Position numbers and translations under genes: made by a program. Below the pieces are notes generated by a model. That model was not told the origin of the DNA. It saw nothing but the letters and a program-made list of their open reading frames with translations, and made no database searches. A DNA stretch of 64,000 bases from Plantago ovata (lineage: Eukaryota; Streptophyta; Magnoliopsida; Lamiales; Plantaginaceae): the NCBI GenBank assembly GCA_028274465.1, contig CM051456.1, forward strand, positions 102,647,348-102,711,347. The letters are read 5' to 3'. Below, in pieces: positions 12,101-24,786 of this stretch. Each line of letters opens with the position of its first letter. Within the stretch, counting starts at the first letter, position 1.

Positions 12101-13899
12101 CTTCTTGACCACAGAAGTAAGTTGCCCTAGCATTTAATGATCCTTCAAGGTGGCTGCCTGGCTCTGACAACGGATCCAATGAATGTGGCTTGGGAGACGG
12201 GTAATATATTCTCATCTCAGACGAAGCTTTGCCTATTGTTCTACATAATGATAAGCTTCTATAAGTAAAGACAGGAAAAGCACTACATACAGAGAAAATC
12301 TAATCTCAGACGAAGCTTTGACTGTCATTCTTCGTAATGATCAGCTTTTATATGCAAAGACAGGAAAATCCCTACACCATGCTATGTGATTAATGAGCAC
12401 TTGATATCAGTATTACCTGGAAATCAGAACTTCTGAAGCCTCAGTCAGGCCTAGTTCCTGAGCAATGACATCAAGGTAATACCCAGTTGCAGCAATGTGA
12501 AGTGTCAGTTGCTCAACAGCCTTATCTAGGGAAACTGGTATGCGTATTACTTTAACTGAAATGCTTTCATTCGCATCCATTTCAAGGCTCAAAGAAGATG
12601 CGATAACCTCAGCGGGGTACTGGTTTTGCCTCTGTAGGGAAAGTTGCTCATCTGGAGACAAAACCGAATGGATCAGTTTATTTCCTGGCCTCTGGAGTAA
12701 TGACATGACCAACAACGAATTCGAGTCGGCCGTAGGATCTATGTGCTTGCATATGTTACTGATCTTTGCATCATAGAGTACAAGAACTGAAACCGGAACA
12801 CAACCATTGAGGTGGCTTTGTCGTCTTAATGCAGCTCTGAAATGCCCACTCAGTGGATGGACAGAAGAAAGGAACTTCATTCACATCACACATAATTAGA
12901 CAGAAAAGGAGAGAACATCAGTTCATGGTGACATGTTATAAACTCACAAGAAATATGTTTTAACCAACGGAAACAAATAATGGAAAACTGCAGAGATCTA
13001 GTATGCACCGGTCCTTAATCAAGAGTCCAAAGCCTTTAAGTACACCATAAACAGAACATTATATATTTCACTCTTTTATCTTTGTATTATTGTTGGCAAC
13101 TGGGCATGAGTTATAGGAAACTTAAGGTAGCTTGTTATATTTGGAAACAGTATAAATATCACAAACCCACCCCTAAGAATATGGACATAGAATCTTAGAG
13201 CTATAATGGGGAGAAGATGCAACTTAACCAAAATGACAAGCTACCGCCATGCTAACAGGAGTATTACAGATAAATGCTCCACAGCAATGCATACCTCATT
13301 TCAAAATAGATATGTCAGACGGCCTTCCAAATCATCCCAAGCTTCCTCCACAGTAGGATTGCATTCTTTATGACTGATACCAAGCTGTGGGAGTGGGACA
13401 TATAATTGAGATTATTTAAGTTCAAATGAGCTACTTACTACTTACTCGACAAGTCCGAATTTGAGTAAAACAATAAGACATAGGTACAAAAATCTGATAA
13501 TTCAGAACTACTATCAGAATTTAAATCAGATTAGACATGTGCTTCAGATATTAATAAATTCTCAACATGAAATTGAAGGAACGAAAACCACATTTTCATT
13601 TCCAGGAGGATATAATGAAAATAGACCTTTTCTATAGCCTTCTCTGCAGCAGATTGTTCAGCATCCTTTTTCTTTTTAAAGGCTTCAGACACAACTACAG
13701 TTTCTGGAAGTTGCAAGGTACACCAGAATAGGCAGGGACCTTTCTGTGGGACAGCTAGCCCAGGACACACATTTTCAGCAGAACCTTGCACTTCCTCTAC
13801 CTTATAGCAGGCCTTGTTACCGTATATCTGGTTTATAATCGCCTTGGGAGTCAATGTTGTCTTCTTTGCAGGGGTAGCCGTCTTTCCTGTTTCCACCAT
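9163..13899 (-). pseudogene. HEN1: HEN1 small-RNA 2'-O-methyltransferase, disrupted copy
   Basis: HEN1 methylates the 3'-terminal 2'-OH of plant miRNA and siRNA duplexes. In order on the minus strand: start ATG at 13899; dsRNA-binding exon (13899-13627, donor AAAAG|GT); LEGRLTYLF exon near 13390-13320; La-like region (about 12876-12415); an exon near 12215-12010; FKBP/PPIase-like region (about 11880-10980); then the methyltransferase with VDFGCGSGSLLD and VGVDISPKGLARAAK, the VLYDGSI...FDSRLH exon (about 9870-9736), and a last exon with VIEHME, STPNYEYN, NHD-KFEW and EFSGVGG. Lesions: in-frame TGA at 10538-10540; an 8-bp tandem duplication (9573-9580 and 9581-9588) right after the metal-binding IEH; and a 1-bp deletion near 9300 after FSGVGG. 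The Glu/His metal ligands themselves are still encoded. A retrotransposon LTR ends 225 bp upstream of the ATG. The family is certain; the pseudogene reading rests on three separate lesions. Confidence 0.88.
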
Positions 13900-14123
13900 T
13901 TTTCTGTAGCAAGTGACACGATAGCAGATTGCTTTGTCAATCAGGAATTTCTCAGTTTGCACTCATATATTAAGAAATTTTCCCCAGGACCAATCCTCCT
14001 GTATTAGAAAACCTCCTCAAATACAATCCATCTTTGTTGTTTAGCACAGTAGACAGGAATCACTTGGCAGAAACACGACTACACATAGCAAATATACATA
14101 TCCGTTGATGGAATTTGTGTGTT
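13900..14123. other. Residual HEN1 upstream region
   Basis: Only about 224 bp separate the HEN1 start codon from the retrotransposon LTR. No clear TATA box is visible, so the native promoter is probably displaced beyond the insertion. Confidence 0.4.
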
Positions 14124-15760
14124 TGTTGGTCCCTTTAAACAACAAGAAAAGACTAGAGGGGTGAATAGTCTTTTCAAACTTTAGTTCGTTTAAAACGTTC
14201 TCAGCAAGTACTTATTACTTTTCAGTAATGAGTTTGCTGATACTTAACTTTCTCAGCAAGCGTAAGTTACTTTACAGTAGCTTAGTTTGCTGATACTTAA
14301 CATTAGAGAGCGGAAGTCTTTGAAACAATAAGTGCTCTTTCAGCAAGTAAAGGGTTTCAGCAAGTGAAGTGAGTGACTGTGTACAAACAGATATAATTTG
14401 CTGAAAGCTAATATGGAGTAAGTAAATCACACAAATGCTTTTATAGTGGTATCTGAGAGTGGCGTAATCTCTCAACTAATCCACTTTGTCCTTTCTAGGA
14501 CTGAATCCACTAAGATATGATTGAGGTTCCTTACAATCTCATATCTAAAGCGATTCAACAGAAACCAAAGCACACTTGCTTTGTCTCCAACCTAAACTAG
14601 AGAACTCAACCTTGTTCTCCACCAAACTTGGTACTTTTAATCAGCAAAACTATGCTCGATTAAGTTCCCCCTGAATATCACGCCTGAAAGGGTGTATTTT
14701 GAGTTAGAGAGTTTTGGGGTGAGATAACTTAATTATAACTTATTCAGTTACAACAAGTAATCTAAGAAACACAACTTGGAATACTTTGCAGTAAACAAGT
14801 TTGATTGTTTCTGGTGTCAAGACTTGTTCTTGTTCGAAAGAAAAAACACTTAACTAATTTCTTAGCCGAGTTTGTTCTACTTCTTCACAAGTAGCTTTTT
14901 CAAGCTTTAAGTCTTGGAACGGATCAATGGCAGTAAGAGTGTTTGAAGGTTTGTGAGTTTTTAAGCACAAGTGAGAGTTTGATCACGTTGTTGACACACT
15001 TCAACTCTTTGCCGGATGACCTCTATTTATAGTGCAAGTAAGGAGCCGTTTGAATTTCAAATCCTAAGGCTTTTGTTCCTTAACATGTCACTATCTTGCT
15101 TTTGTACTTTCAGCAGCGACTTTGTTTGTCTTCTAGTCTTCATGTCCTTCGCGTGCATGCTTTGCATTAAATGCACATTTGAATAGAATTCAAACAGTAA
15201 CATTGGAGCACAAATTCTCGTACATTCAGCAAGAGGTCACATATGTTCATCAGCAAGTGGTCAGTCTCAGTTTCAGCAAGCACAACCTACTCTGTCTTTC
15301 AGATTTTCACTTATGCAATGCTGTTGCTGAAAATTCCACTTTCTGAGCAACACGTGCCTTACCAGTCTTCAGCAATCTTCAAGTCTTCAAGTCTTCAATT
15401 CTTCAATTCTTCAGATCTTCAAAAGTCTTCAAGATTCTGACCGGTTTCTTATTTGCTTCAATAATTTGTTTGTAATAAACAAAATATATCTTCAGCAAAT
15501 GCTTCAATAGGTTATTTTCTTTTCAGAAAATAAGATACATTAAAGCTAAGCATCAATAAGATATTTTCTTTTCAGAAAATAAAATACATCATACGCAAAA
15601 GAAATAACTTATCTAGCACCTAACTAAGTCATCAGCAAACGTTCCTCTTTTACAATGTCCTTAAAATTCTAAATTCCTATGGACCTTAAGAGTACTAGTT
15701 ACTGGACTGTTCTTAATTTAGCATTGTTAATTGCTCATCAAAATTACAAGTTTCCTAACA
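14124..15760 (-). repeat. 3' LTR of left copia copy (1637 bp)
   Basis: In element sense the LTR starts TGTTAGGAAACTTG and ends GGGACCAACA, giving TG...CA boundaries. A TATA box (TATAAATA in sense) lies at 15024-15031. The inverted LTR at 31900-33529 is very similar by eye, with small indels. Many TTGCTGA/TCAGCAA words are present. Confidence 0.9.
15024..15031 (-). promoter_or_regulatory. LTR TATA box
   Basis: TATAAATA in element sense, preceded by TTGCACT; the same box is at 32621-32628 in the other copy. It is the likely core promoter for genomic RNA. Confidence 0.55.
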
Positions 15761-15776
15761 AATTTCCCCCTTTTTG
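15761..15776 (-). promoter_or_regulatory. Polypurine tract of left copy
   Basis: In sense this reads CATCAAAAAGGGGGAAAT, directly abutting the LTR start. It is the expected primer site for plus-strand DNA synthesis. Confidence 0.75.
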
Positions 15777-16028
15777 ATGTTAGCAATCCATGGCTAAATT
15801 AATGGTTACCCTTTTAGAGGTTTCTGATGTTGAATAAATCAGTTGATTAATGCAAGCATACTTGAATAAATAAACAGTAAGCATAAGTAAGTTGCATAAT
15901 CAAAAACCAATAAGAGTCAAAAGAATTCATTGCTGATAGTTATCATTCAGAAGTTTACAAGAAAGCATAGATAACAAGGAATCAGCAAACAAAATCTCTC
16001 TTACACTCTTCTCAGCAAGTGCAGTGAA

Positions 16029-19000
16029 TTAAACACAATCCTTCTCGTAGTTTTCCAGAAGCCTACGGACTTGTAGTTGAAGAATTCTTGCATTTTTGCA
16101 GGCAGTATGATGATGCTTTTCAGCATTCATTTCCATGTAATTAATTACCCACAAATGCATGCCCCAATTGCTGGCATGGAGAAGCTGTGTATCTGAAATG
16201 CTTTTCGGATGAATCTTTCTTAACCAGAGAAGATCTTCTTCTTGATCCTTAGCAGTGAGATAGAAGTACTCATAAGGAATCAATCCAAGTTTCTTCTTAG
16301 GTTTCTTTGTTACCGGGTCAGCGTAGTAAGCAATGCCAGGTGGTTTGATCAGATTTGGTTCTTGCTTGTATGTCTTACCAATGGCAACTCTTCTTACATA
16401 GACCTCTAGATTCAACCATTTCCCAGCAACATTTCTTGGAAGGGATTCTTCCCTTTGATTTCTTTGGACCTTGAGTTCAATCCATTTGAACATTTGATTC
16501 AAAATGGCTGTAGGAAAGAACTCATTTACCAGCAAGTCTTCCAGCTTTAAAATCCAGCAACCATGAATGTTTCTGATTACATTCTGAGTGGTTTCCTCAT
16601 TGCTGGTCTTTGTATATTCGATGCCGGAGCCAATAGCAATGCTGGCCAGCCTTTTCTCTTCCTGTCTTTGCCTTCTTCTTCTTGTTTTAGCATTGTCTTG
16701 ATCTCTTGCTGAAGAGTCAGACGAAAAATGCCTTGAGTGGCCAGACGGAGTTATGGCTGTTAAGGGTCTAGCTCTTATGGCTTGAGCTATAGTTTGATTG
16801 TCATCATCTTCTTCATCATCTTCATTCAGATTGTGTGACTTTCAGTGTGACAGAAATCTTGAGTTTCAGCAGCGGTTTTTCTCGTTTTGGTACTTGCTGA
16901 ATTTAACTCAGATTCTGCTTGTCTTTTAGAACTTTTCTCTCTTTCAGCAAGAGGTTCTAATGGAAGTGGCACATCAGCCGCAGGAGTAGGAGGGGTTTGA
17001 TTTCTTTTTCTAGTGTTCTTCTTTTCCCCCTTAGACATGGATTGCAACATCGGAGTGATGTGCAGAGAATAAAACTCATTGCAATTTTCAGCAAGAGTGT
17101 TGAGACTGTTATATTTCATGATGATTTCTTGTTGGTCAGAGTTCATTGTTGCCAACTCTTTTTGAATATTCATCATGTTCTCTTCATGTCTTTTCTCTGT
17201 TGCGGCCTTCTCATCCATAATATTCTGAGCCTTGACAAGAGCATTCTTTGCAAGCTTGAGCGCCTGACTTACATCTTCTTCATAGCTCTTGTGATAAAGA
17301 CTGATGTCTCTCTGAGCTATTGTCAAAGTTGTAGTGCGTCTCAGCACTGTAGCCAATATCTTTCCAATGTCAAGTGGGCTCTCAGCAAGCAATGCCTCAT
17401 CTTCAGCTTTGCAGGCATCATGGACTTGCTTTAGTGCTAGAATTCTGGGAGTAAACTCCTCAACTCTTGGGAACGACACTAAATGAGGTGTTAAGGAATG
17501 AACCTTAATTTCGGAAGCAAACTGATCATCACGCGTCAGCAATTCTGCTCTTAGACCATCGTCTAAATCATTGATGTAATCAGGAGGAGGAATCTGAACG
17601 ACTTTTGGGTCTCGCTTGGATTGTTCATCCTCATTTTCTGACAAGTCGTCATCATCCTAAGATTCATCAAGTTGAGCAACTTTAGAACCTTTATCAGTAG
17701 CTTCACTTCCTTTTTGTTGAGTGGTTGCTGATGGCAACGCTTCAGACTCAACGACTGGAGTTTCACCAGTAGATAGTTGTTTCAATTGAGTTTGGGGCTC
17801 AATTACTGGAGTTTCGCCAGTAGTTAGTTTTAATTGAGTAGTTGCTGAAAGCAACGTTTGAGACTCAATAACTTGAGTTTCGCCAGTAGTAAGTGGAAGG
17901 GATGGAACTTCCTTTGATTTTGGTCTTGAAGATTCATCAATTTCCAGATCCTGCGTATGCCTTGCATGGATCACGAGACTGTTTTGTAGAGCTCGTTGGT
18001 AATCTTCATCTTCTTCATCCTCATCTTCAAGGTTTTCTTCAGTAACCTTGGCATCAGAAACTGGACTCTTGCCATTTTTCAAGGCAGCCCTTTTTCTGGC
18101 GTATTCTTCTTCTGTATCAGCACCTTGCACAGGTGCTTGATTTTCAGCAGCAGCAGGAGGAGGTTGAGATTCTTGCTGAGATTGTTGTTGTTTAGCTTGC
18201 TGATTGTCAGATTGAGTGTTTTCAGCAACTGTTAACTTCAATCCACCAGCACCAGGACTTGGACCTTGATTGTCATCATCGTCATCTTTCTTGTCCTTAG
18301 AATCTTTCCCTTCATCATCACTGGGATCAGTGGGAATGTTCTCATCTTCTTCTTCTTCTTCATCATCAGTCAGAATGACTAGATCAACATGCTTGTACAA
18401 AGCAACACTTGTCACTTCCTCTTCCTCAGTTAATTTGTGGGGATCAGCCACCACAGGAACAAAAAGACCTTTGAGCATCACAGCTTGTTCAGCTGGAGAG
18501 GCACTCTTAAATTTGGCCTTCATATTCTCTCTGATTTGAGCAATCAGATTTGAGCTCATTAGCTGAGAATATGTCATGTCTTCAGGAAGGATGGAGTGGA
18601 CAAATGTTTCGAGCTTTAACAGTGAAGAACTCTTTTTCTCATTTGAGAGATGAAGGTGAAGATCTGAGAAGTCCATTCTCCTGTATCTTTGCCAGTTGCT
18701 GACGGACTTAGCAACTCTTGACAAAGTTGTCCTCTTGAAGTTCAAGTAAAGTTCTTCAGAACTTACTTGTTGATCTTCAGTGATGAGTACCACTTCAGTG
18801 GTCTCCTTTTGAGCCTGAAAAAGAATTTTATTTTAGAACAGGATTGGTTTGGAGAATTGTTTTAGAGTTTAAATCTGAGACATGATTTACCTGCTGAGAG
18901 TCAGCAAGCTCATGTAGTACAATTTCCATTCCATGAGGAGCTTGAGTAGCATCCTCCATTTGTTCATCCTGAAATAAATTAAAATTAGACACAAGTACTA

Positions 19001-21248
19001 AGCTGTCAAACTTAGTTTTTATACCAAAATTATTAACTACCTGCTGAGCAGGGAGTGTTGGTTCTGGTGCAGAGGCTTCAGCAACCATCTGACTTGCATC
19101 TCGAGAAGTCTGTAGAGAAAGAATAATTTTAGCAAAAGAACAATTTTCAGAATTTGTTTTACTGATGGTTGAATTAACTACCTGCTGAGGAAGGACAGGT
19201 TGTGGCTCAGTCCTTTCAGCATTAACAGTTTCATCAGCTTCTTGGACTGTTTCTTCAGCAGACTTCTGATTTTGCTCTAACTGAGAAAGCTGTGCGGTTT
19301 CAGCAATCTCCCTTGTCTCTGAAATGACAAGTTGAGCAGAAGCATCTTGACCTTTAAGCTCACTGCTTGTCATGAAGAGATCAATTGACTTGTTGGATGA
19401 TTCTTCAATCTCCAACTCCATTTGTTTGCTTAAATCTTCCAGTACAAGCTGGACTTTGTCAATTGATGTCTTGGGTGAACTTGGGCCAGTATTCTCAGCA
19501 TCAAGAGATGCATCTTTGAATAATGCTTCTTGAGTTTCAGCAACTTCAGGAACTGGAACCATTGCTATTTCAGCAACTGGTCCTTCAGCAAGCTGGGTTT
19601 CAGCAACTTGATGAGTTGCTTGTTCAGCAACCATCTGTTCAGCAGCATCAGCAAGTGCCGCTCTTTGCAGATCAGCAGCAATGTCGCTTACTGGTTCCAT
19701 GGTTTGATCATCCAAATTATCTACAATGTAGATATCTGGGACTTGGGCAGGAATTTCATTTCCACTGCCTTGTGGTCTATTCTCAGTAGAGTTATCAACG
19801 TTAAGTTGATTGTTGAAGGCTTCCGCAAACACTTCAACATTGCTGATATATGTTTCAGTAATTACTTCAGCAACATCTACTGGCAAATGCGTTTCAGCAT
19901 TTGTCTGGGAATTGACTGAGGAGTCTTGGACATTGGGGACTGACTGAGAAGCCAGTGTCTTCTTTCTTTTGTTACTTGTCCTTTTCCTCTTAGGTACGGG
20001 GTTTGCTGATGACGCTGCAGTCTGAGTGTCATCATCAGCTTTCCTCTTTTTCTTTTTAGATTTCTCCAGTTTCCCAGAGTCATCTATTGTTGCCTTTTCA
20101 GCAACAGGTGTTGTACACGTACCTTGTTGATTTTCTACAACAGTTTCATTTGTGTTACCACCATCTACAGCAGTTTCATCTCTAAGTTGCTGAGTGGTAA
20201 CATCTGCAGCTGCTGTATACCTTTCTTGCTGGCTTGTGCTGACAACATTTGCAGTTGTTGTCTTCTTAGTTTTCTTTCCAGCAATCTTAGGTACATTCTG
20301 CTTGTAGAAAGATCTTCCCACATTGCACACAGATTTCTTGATTGGCAATGGGTTTCTTAGCTGAATCCTGAAATGTTCAAGGATATAGCATATCTTGATT
20401 CCATACATAACTGGAAAGGAAGGTGAGACCTTGTTGTCTTCTACCTTTACCTTAAACTTAGTAACACAATCAACAAGCCTGTTGAAAATGTACTTAGCCC
20501 AGTTAAGTTCCGATTTATTTTCATAGATATGCATCAGCAATGGCCATCTTCTTAGGCCTACTTGGTCAATTCCTCCAACTTGGGATTCAAGAACTTTTAT
20601 TAGTAGCAGAGCTACTAGACCAAGTGAATGGCATAGATGCTTCCTCTTAACGTGCTTTGTCCAAGTCACGGGAGCTATCTCGCCTTTCTTCATTTTCTCA
20701 TTTCTGACGTCACTGTAGAAAGCTTCAATTTCTTCGTCAGAAGCAGTGACGTCATCTTCAGTTCCAGTGGTTGGAATCTGAAAAATCTCCGCTAAATCAA
20801 TCCATTTCAGGACGATTTGCGTGTTCTGAACATAAGTAAGGATCACTTTTTCAGTGACTCCATTACTGTCTGTAAGGGACTGGATTTCTGCATTGTTGTA
20901 GAATTCCATTGTATCAATCATGCTCACTTGCTTAGTGCGAGCAGAGATAAAGTTCATGAGGCCTTGCTGCTTGATGAACTCAAGCGCCTCTTCATTTTGG
21001 TCATCAAGTTCTTGTTCATAAAAGTACCTAATGTACTTTTCTTTTGCAAACCCTCCCCATTGCATCAACATCTCACACTTTGCAGTGTCAAGATATGACG
21101 GAGGCATAGGTTTTACAGTGATTCGGTCTTTTTTCAACACAACTTTCGTTGTGTCTGGGGCCAGAGTAGTCACCGGAGTAGTGCGTGTTTCAGCACTATC
21201 AACCTTTGACGATTTTGAGGACTTTGATAACTGTCTCTTGGGAGCCAT
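16029..21248 (-). pseudogene. Large extra gene downstream of copia pol, left copy
   Basis: Not a recognised enzyme. It occupies the place of the env-like ORF of Sireviruses. In order: start MAPKRQLSK at 21248; about 260 residues resembling plant transposon/mobile-domain proteins (MQWGGFAKEKYIRYFYEQEL, VTWTKHVKRKHL, GLRRWPLLMHIYE); basic tracts KSKKKKRK and PKRKRTSNKRKK (possible NLS); a region rich in VAE/LAE steps; a strongly acidic DDEEEEEDEN stretch; three repeats around TGETPV; a long coiled-coil-like helix (17400-17050); and a C-terminal domain (16535-16029) with KPKKKLGLIPYEYFYL. Three GT-AG introns can be drawn at 19110-19181, 18969-19040 and 18815-18890. No membrane segment is seen. 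Stops and frame changes near 17650 and 16830 suggest decay. The intact protein would be roughly 1,650 residues. Confidence 0.75.
18815..19181 (-). other. Three short introns and two mini-exons in the extra gene
   Basis: On the minus strand each upstream exon ends CAGCAG and is followed by GTAGTTAA or GTAAATCA; each intron ends in a pyrimidine-rich TTTCAG or CTCTACAG. Lengths are 72, 72 and 76 nt. The last is 76 here but 75 in the other copy, so reading through gives a stop at 18828 while splicing restores the frame. The mini-exons between them are 69 and 78 nt. Confidence 0.6.
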
Positions 21249-21383
21249 TTCTTTATATAGAGCAAGAAAATGTGTACGAAAAAGATAGTTTGCTTTTTGA
21301 CCGGAGGTACAGTAGATTCAGGCTAGAATTTGCAGAGAAAGGAAATGTGAGTTAAAGAAATTTGTCATTTCTCTAACTCCTTC

Positions 21384-21391
21384 TTTATATA
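21384..21391 (-). promoter_or_regulatory. Internal TATA box before the extra gene, left copy
   Basis: TATATAAA in sense, about 140 bp upstream of the start codon at 21248, conserved in the right copy at 26237-26244. It could drive a separate transcript. Confidence 0.4.
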
Positions 21392-21777
21392 GTGTCTCTG
21401 GTGTGTGAGAAACTCAATCGATTTGAGATCTCAGCAAGAGTAAAACAGAGAAACACTGGAGTTAGTGGAGCCTTTGCATTGAATGCGTAGTGGCCCACTA
21501 ACTAAAACCGTCAAAGCACACTCTCTCTTTGTTTTGTTAGCCGTTAGATTAGTAACTCCTTTTAATCAATGGCCACGATTGAATTTCATGTCATGATTAT
21601 TGCGAGTTTATCTGTGCCAGCTTAACGTCACAAATTGATTTTACCGAGTAATACGGGATAGATTGCTTGCTGAAATAGACAAGAATCTTTTCAGCGAGTT
21701 TTGAATTAACAATCTAGATACTTGCTGAAAGTTCCCCCTTACTTAGATATCTCATATTTTTCTTAGTTTAAAAGACA

Positions 21778-22147
21778 TTTCTGATTTCCCGTATCAGTAA
21801 ATTCTTTTGTACTTGAGACATCCTTTGGTAAAATCTGAGAGATGAGCTTTGCTCTTTTTCTGAGTTCCCGTCTCAGAAAATTCCTTTGATACTTGAATAC
21901 CTGTTTCAGTATCTTTTGATTGTCTGAGTACCCGTCTCAGCAATCCTTACGTTCTTTCTCTTACTGAGTTCCTGTCTCAGCAAGTGGTCAAGTTCCTAAC
22001 AAATACCCGTTTTGAAGGAATTACTTGCTGAATGCCTGTTTCAGCAATCATGTAGTGACTTATCATTTCTTAGAAGAAATCAGTGACTTGGTCTTTTAGA
22101 CAGGAATACTTTGGCTTGCTGAATACCTGTTTCAGCATTTTGCCAAG
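21778..22147 (-). repeat. Array of eight small hairpins after pol, left copy
   Basis: In sense, eight short inverted repeats follow the pol stop. Stems differ (TTGCTGAA/TTCAGCAA, TGCTGAG/CTCAG, GATACTGAA/TTCAAGTATC, TTTTCTGAG/CTCAGAAAA, ACTGAT/ATCAG) but enclose nearly the same 7-nt loop: ACAGGTA, ACAGGCA, ACGGGTA, ACAGGAA or ACGGGAA. The array lies between the RNase H stop and the extra gene. Confidence 0.75.
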
Positions 22148-22155
22148 TGTATCCT

Positions 22156-24786
22156 TTATTGAGGTAGTTCAATCAATCCAAGGTTATACCTTAGCATTGC
22201 GAACCTATTATCCGGTAGGGGCTTGGTAAAGATGTCAGCAAGCTGATCTTCAGTACCTACTTTCACAACCTCAATATCACCTTTTTCCACATGATCTCTA
22301 ATGAAATGATGTCTAATATCAATGTGCTTGGTCCTAGAGTGAAACTTAGGATTTTGCGTAATTGCAATAGCACTTGTATTATCACAAAAGATTGGTGTTT
22401 TCTTTGCAGAAATACCATAATCTCTTAATTGTTGCTGAATCCATAGGATTTGAGCTGTGTGCAACAACCAGCTGCAATGTATTCAGATTCAGTAGATGAA
22501 TTGGCGACACAGTTTGCTTCTTGCTGAACCATGATATTAATCTAGTACCCAAAAACTGACAAGTTCCAGAGGTACTTTTTCTATCAAGAGTTGATCCACC
22601 ATGATCAGCATCAGAATAGCCAACCAATTCAAGTCCAGAATCTTTTGGATACCATAATCCAACATTGACTGTACCTTTAACATATTTCAGTATTTTAATT
22701 GCCCTTTTGTAGTGTTCTCTTGGATCCGATTGGAATCTTGCACACACACAAACAGCATACTGAATGTCAGGTCTACTTGCTGTTAAATACAACAAGGAAC
22801 CAATGAGCTTCCTATACTTGTGTTCTTCAACACTTTTGTCCTCTTTAGTATAGCCCAATTTGGTACCAACACTCATAGGGATCTTTCAGGTTTCTCATCC
22901 TCTTTGATCCTAAACTTTATGAGCATTTTTTCGCATACTTTGCTTGATTTATGAATATTCCATCTTTGAGTTGCTTGACTTGCAACCCTAGGAAATAATT
23001 CAATTTCCCATCATACTCATTTCAAACTTATTAGTCATGAGTTGGCAAAATCATCACAAAGTTGCTTGTCCTTAGATCCAAAAATTATGTCATCCACATA
23101 AATTTGAACTAAGATTAATTTACCATCATGGTTCATGGTTAAAAGAAGTTTTGTCAACTTCACCTTTCTTGAAACCATTTTCCAGCAAGAACTTAGCTAA
23201 GGTATCATACCATGCTCTTGGTGCTTGCTTTAGACCATATACAGCTTTCTGAAGCTTATATACCATCTTGGTTTCTGAGGGAAGTTCAAAGCCAGGGGGT
23301 TGTTCTAGGTAGACTTCTTCAGCAAGTTCACCATTTAAGAATGCACTCTTAACATCCATTTGGTAAACAATGAAGTCATTGTGAGCAGCAAAGGCCAAGA
23401 AAAGCCTAATTGCATCCAATCTTGCAACTGGAGCGTAAGACTCATCATAGTCCAATCCTTCAGTCTGACAGTAACCTTGAGCAACTAAAGCGTGCTTGTT
23501 TCTTGTTACTTCACCAGACTCGCTCAGCTTGTTTCTGAACACCCACTTTGTACCAATAGCTTTCTTATCTTCAGCAAGTGGCACAAGTTTCCAGACTTTG
23601 TTTCTTTCAAATTGATCCAATTCTTCTTGCATTGCCTTTATCCATTCAGAATGCTTCAAAGCTTCTTCTATGGTTTTAGGTTCAATTTCTGAAACAAAGC
23701 AAGAGAATAAAGATTCTACTTCTACGACAGTTGCTTCTTCAGCAAGTCCTTGAGTAGCTTTGGATCTAGTCACTTGGCGTATTAATATCGCCAATCATAT
23801 CCGTAGAGGGATGATCTCTAATCCATTTATTAACAGGTTTCCTGTTTGTTGGATCAGGATATGTTTGCTCATCAGCATGTGACTCTTCAGTATGTACTTG
23901 TTCAGTACTACTGGGAATTTGTGTCTTGCTGAGATTTGTTCGTCAGCAACTGCTTGTTCAGCATTGCTGGGTTGAGGTATTTCATCAGCAGGCACTGGAG
24001 ATTGCGTAATTTCAGCAACTTCCGGAGCAACCGCATCTTTTGCTGGAAATTCTTTGTCGTGAACTATATTTATCTTGTCATGACTCGGGGAGGAGAATCA
24101 TTGTCAGAATCATCATTTAGTTCAATTGACTTGATTTGCCTAGCATCAGATTCAGTTCTTTGCTCATGTATGATTAGCTTTTTCATACATTCTGATATTT
24201 CTTCTTCAGCAGGCACACCTTGTGACTTTTCGTAGAATACAACATGCACAGATTCTTCAATTTTGTGCCTTTTTGTTGTAAACTCTGTAAGCTTTACTAT
24301 GCAAGGAGTAGCCAAGAAATATCGCTTCGTCTGCCTTTGGTTGAAATGTTCTTAGGTATTCTCTACCATTGTTAAGAACGAAACACTTGCAACCAAATAC
24401 TCTTAGATGAGTGATTAGGAGGTCTTCCAACAAACAATTCATAAGGAGTTTTGTTGTATTCCTTAGTAATCAAACATCTATTCTGAGTATAGCAGGCGGT
24501 ATTAATCGCTTCAACCCAGTAAGCCTCACTTATCTCAGTTCGTCAGCAAGCATTTTCTTGCGGCTTCTTTCAGGGTACGATTCTTCGTTCAGCAACACCG
24601 TTTTGCTGTGGTGTCCTTACTGAGGATAACTGATGTTGAATACCTTTTGAGAGGTACAATATTCAGTTATGTACTGGTTTACAACTCAGTACCATGGTCT
24701 GTCCTTATGACTTTCCTTGTCATTTCATGACTTCAAGCTATTCAGCAAGTTAGGTATTCAGTCTTGGTTCAGATTTTGTGTTGATG
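22156..24786 (-). pseudogene. Copia pol remnant: integrase, RT, RNase H (left copy)
   Basis: Minus strand from the gap: integrase with RTDHGTE (about 24690) and FGCKCFVLNNG; reverse transcriptase (23794-23126) with [59 protein letters not shown], then YVDDIIFGS near 23095 in another frame; RNase H (22876-22156) with [37 protein letters not shown], ending LADIFTKPLP. Stops and frame changes at about 24440, 24260, 23125 and 22470 show it is dead. Gag and protease are not present before the gap. Confidence 0.9.

Larger units (their letters stand above)
14124..24786 (-). mobile_element. Sirevirus-like Ty1/copia element, 3' half, left copy
   Basis: Reads on the minus strand from the gap leftward: integrase and RT/RNase H remnants, hairpin array, large extra gene, polypurine tract, 3' LTR. 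The copia order, the extra gene downstream of pol and the purine-rich AAAAAGGGGGAAA before the LTR fit the Sirevirus lineage. The 5' LTR, gag and protease are absent because the sequence enters the N gap. No 5-bp target duplication can be assigned because only one end is present. Confidence 0.85.

Noticed and set aside
17996..18539. Plus-strand Ser-rich open frames opposite the extra gene
   Set aside because: They are mirror frames of the acidic and Glu/Asp-rich minus-strand coding region; same for 29063-29606.
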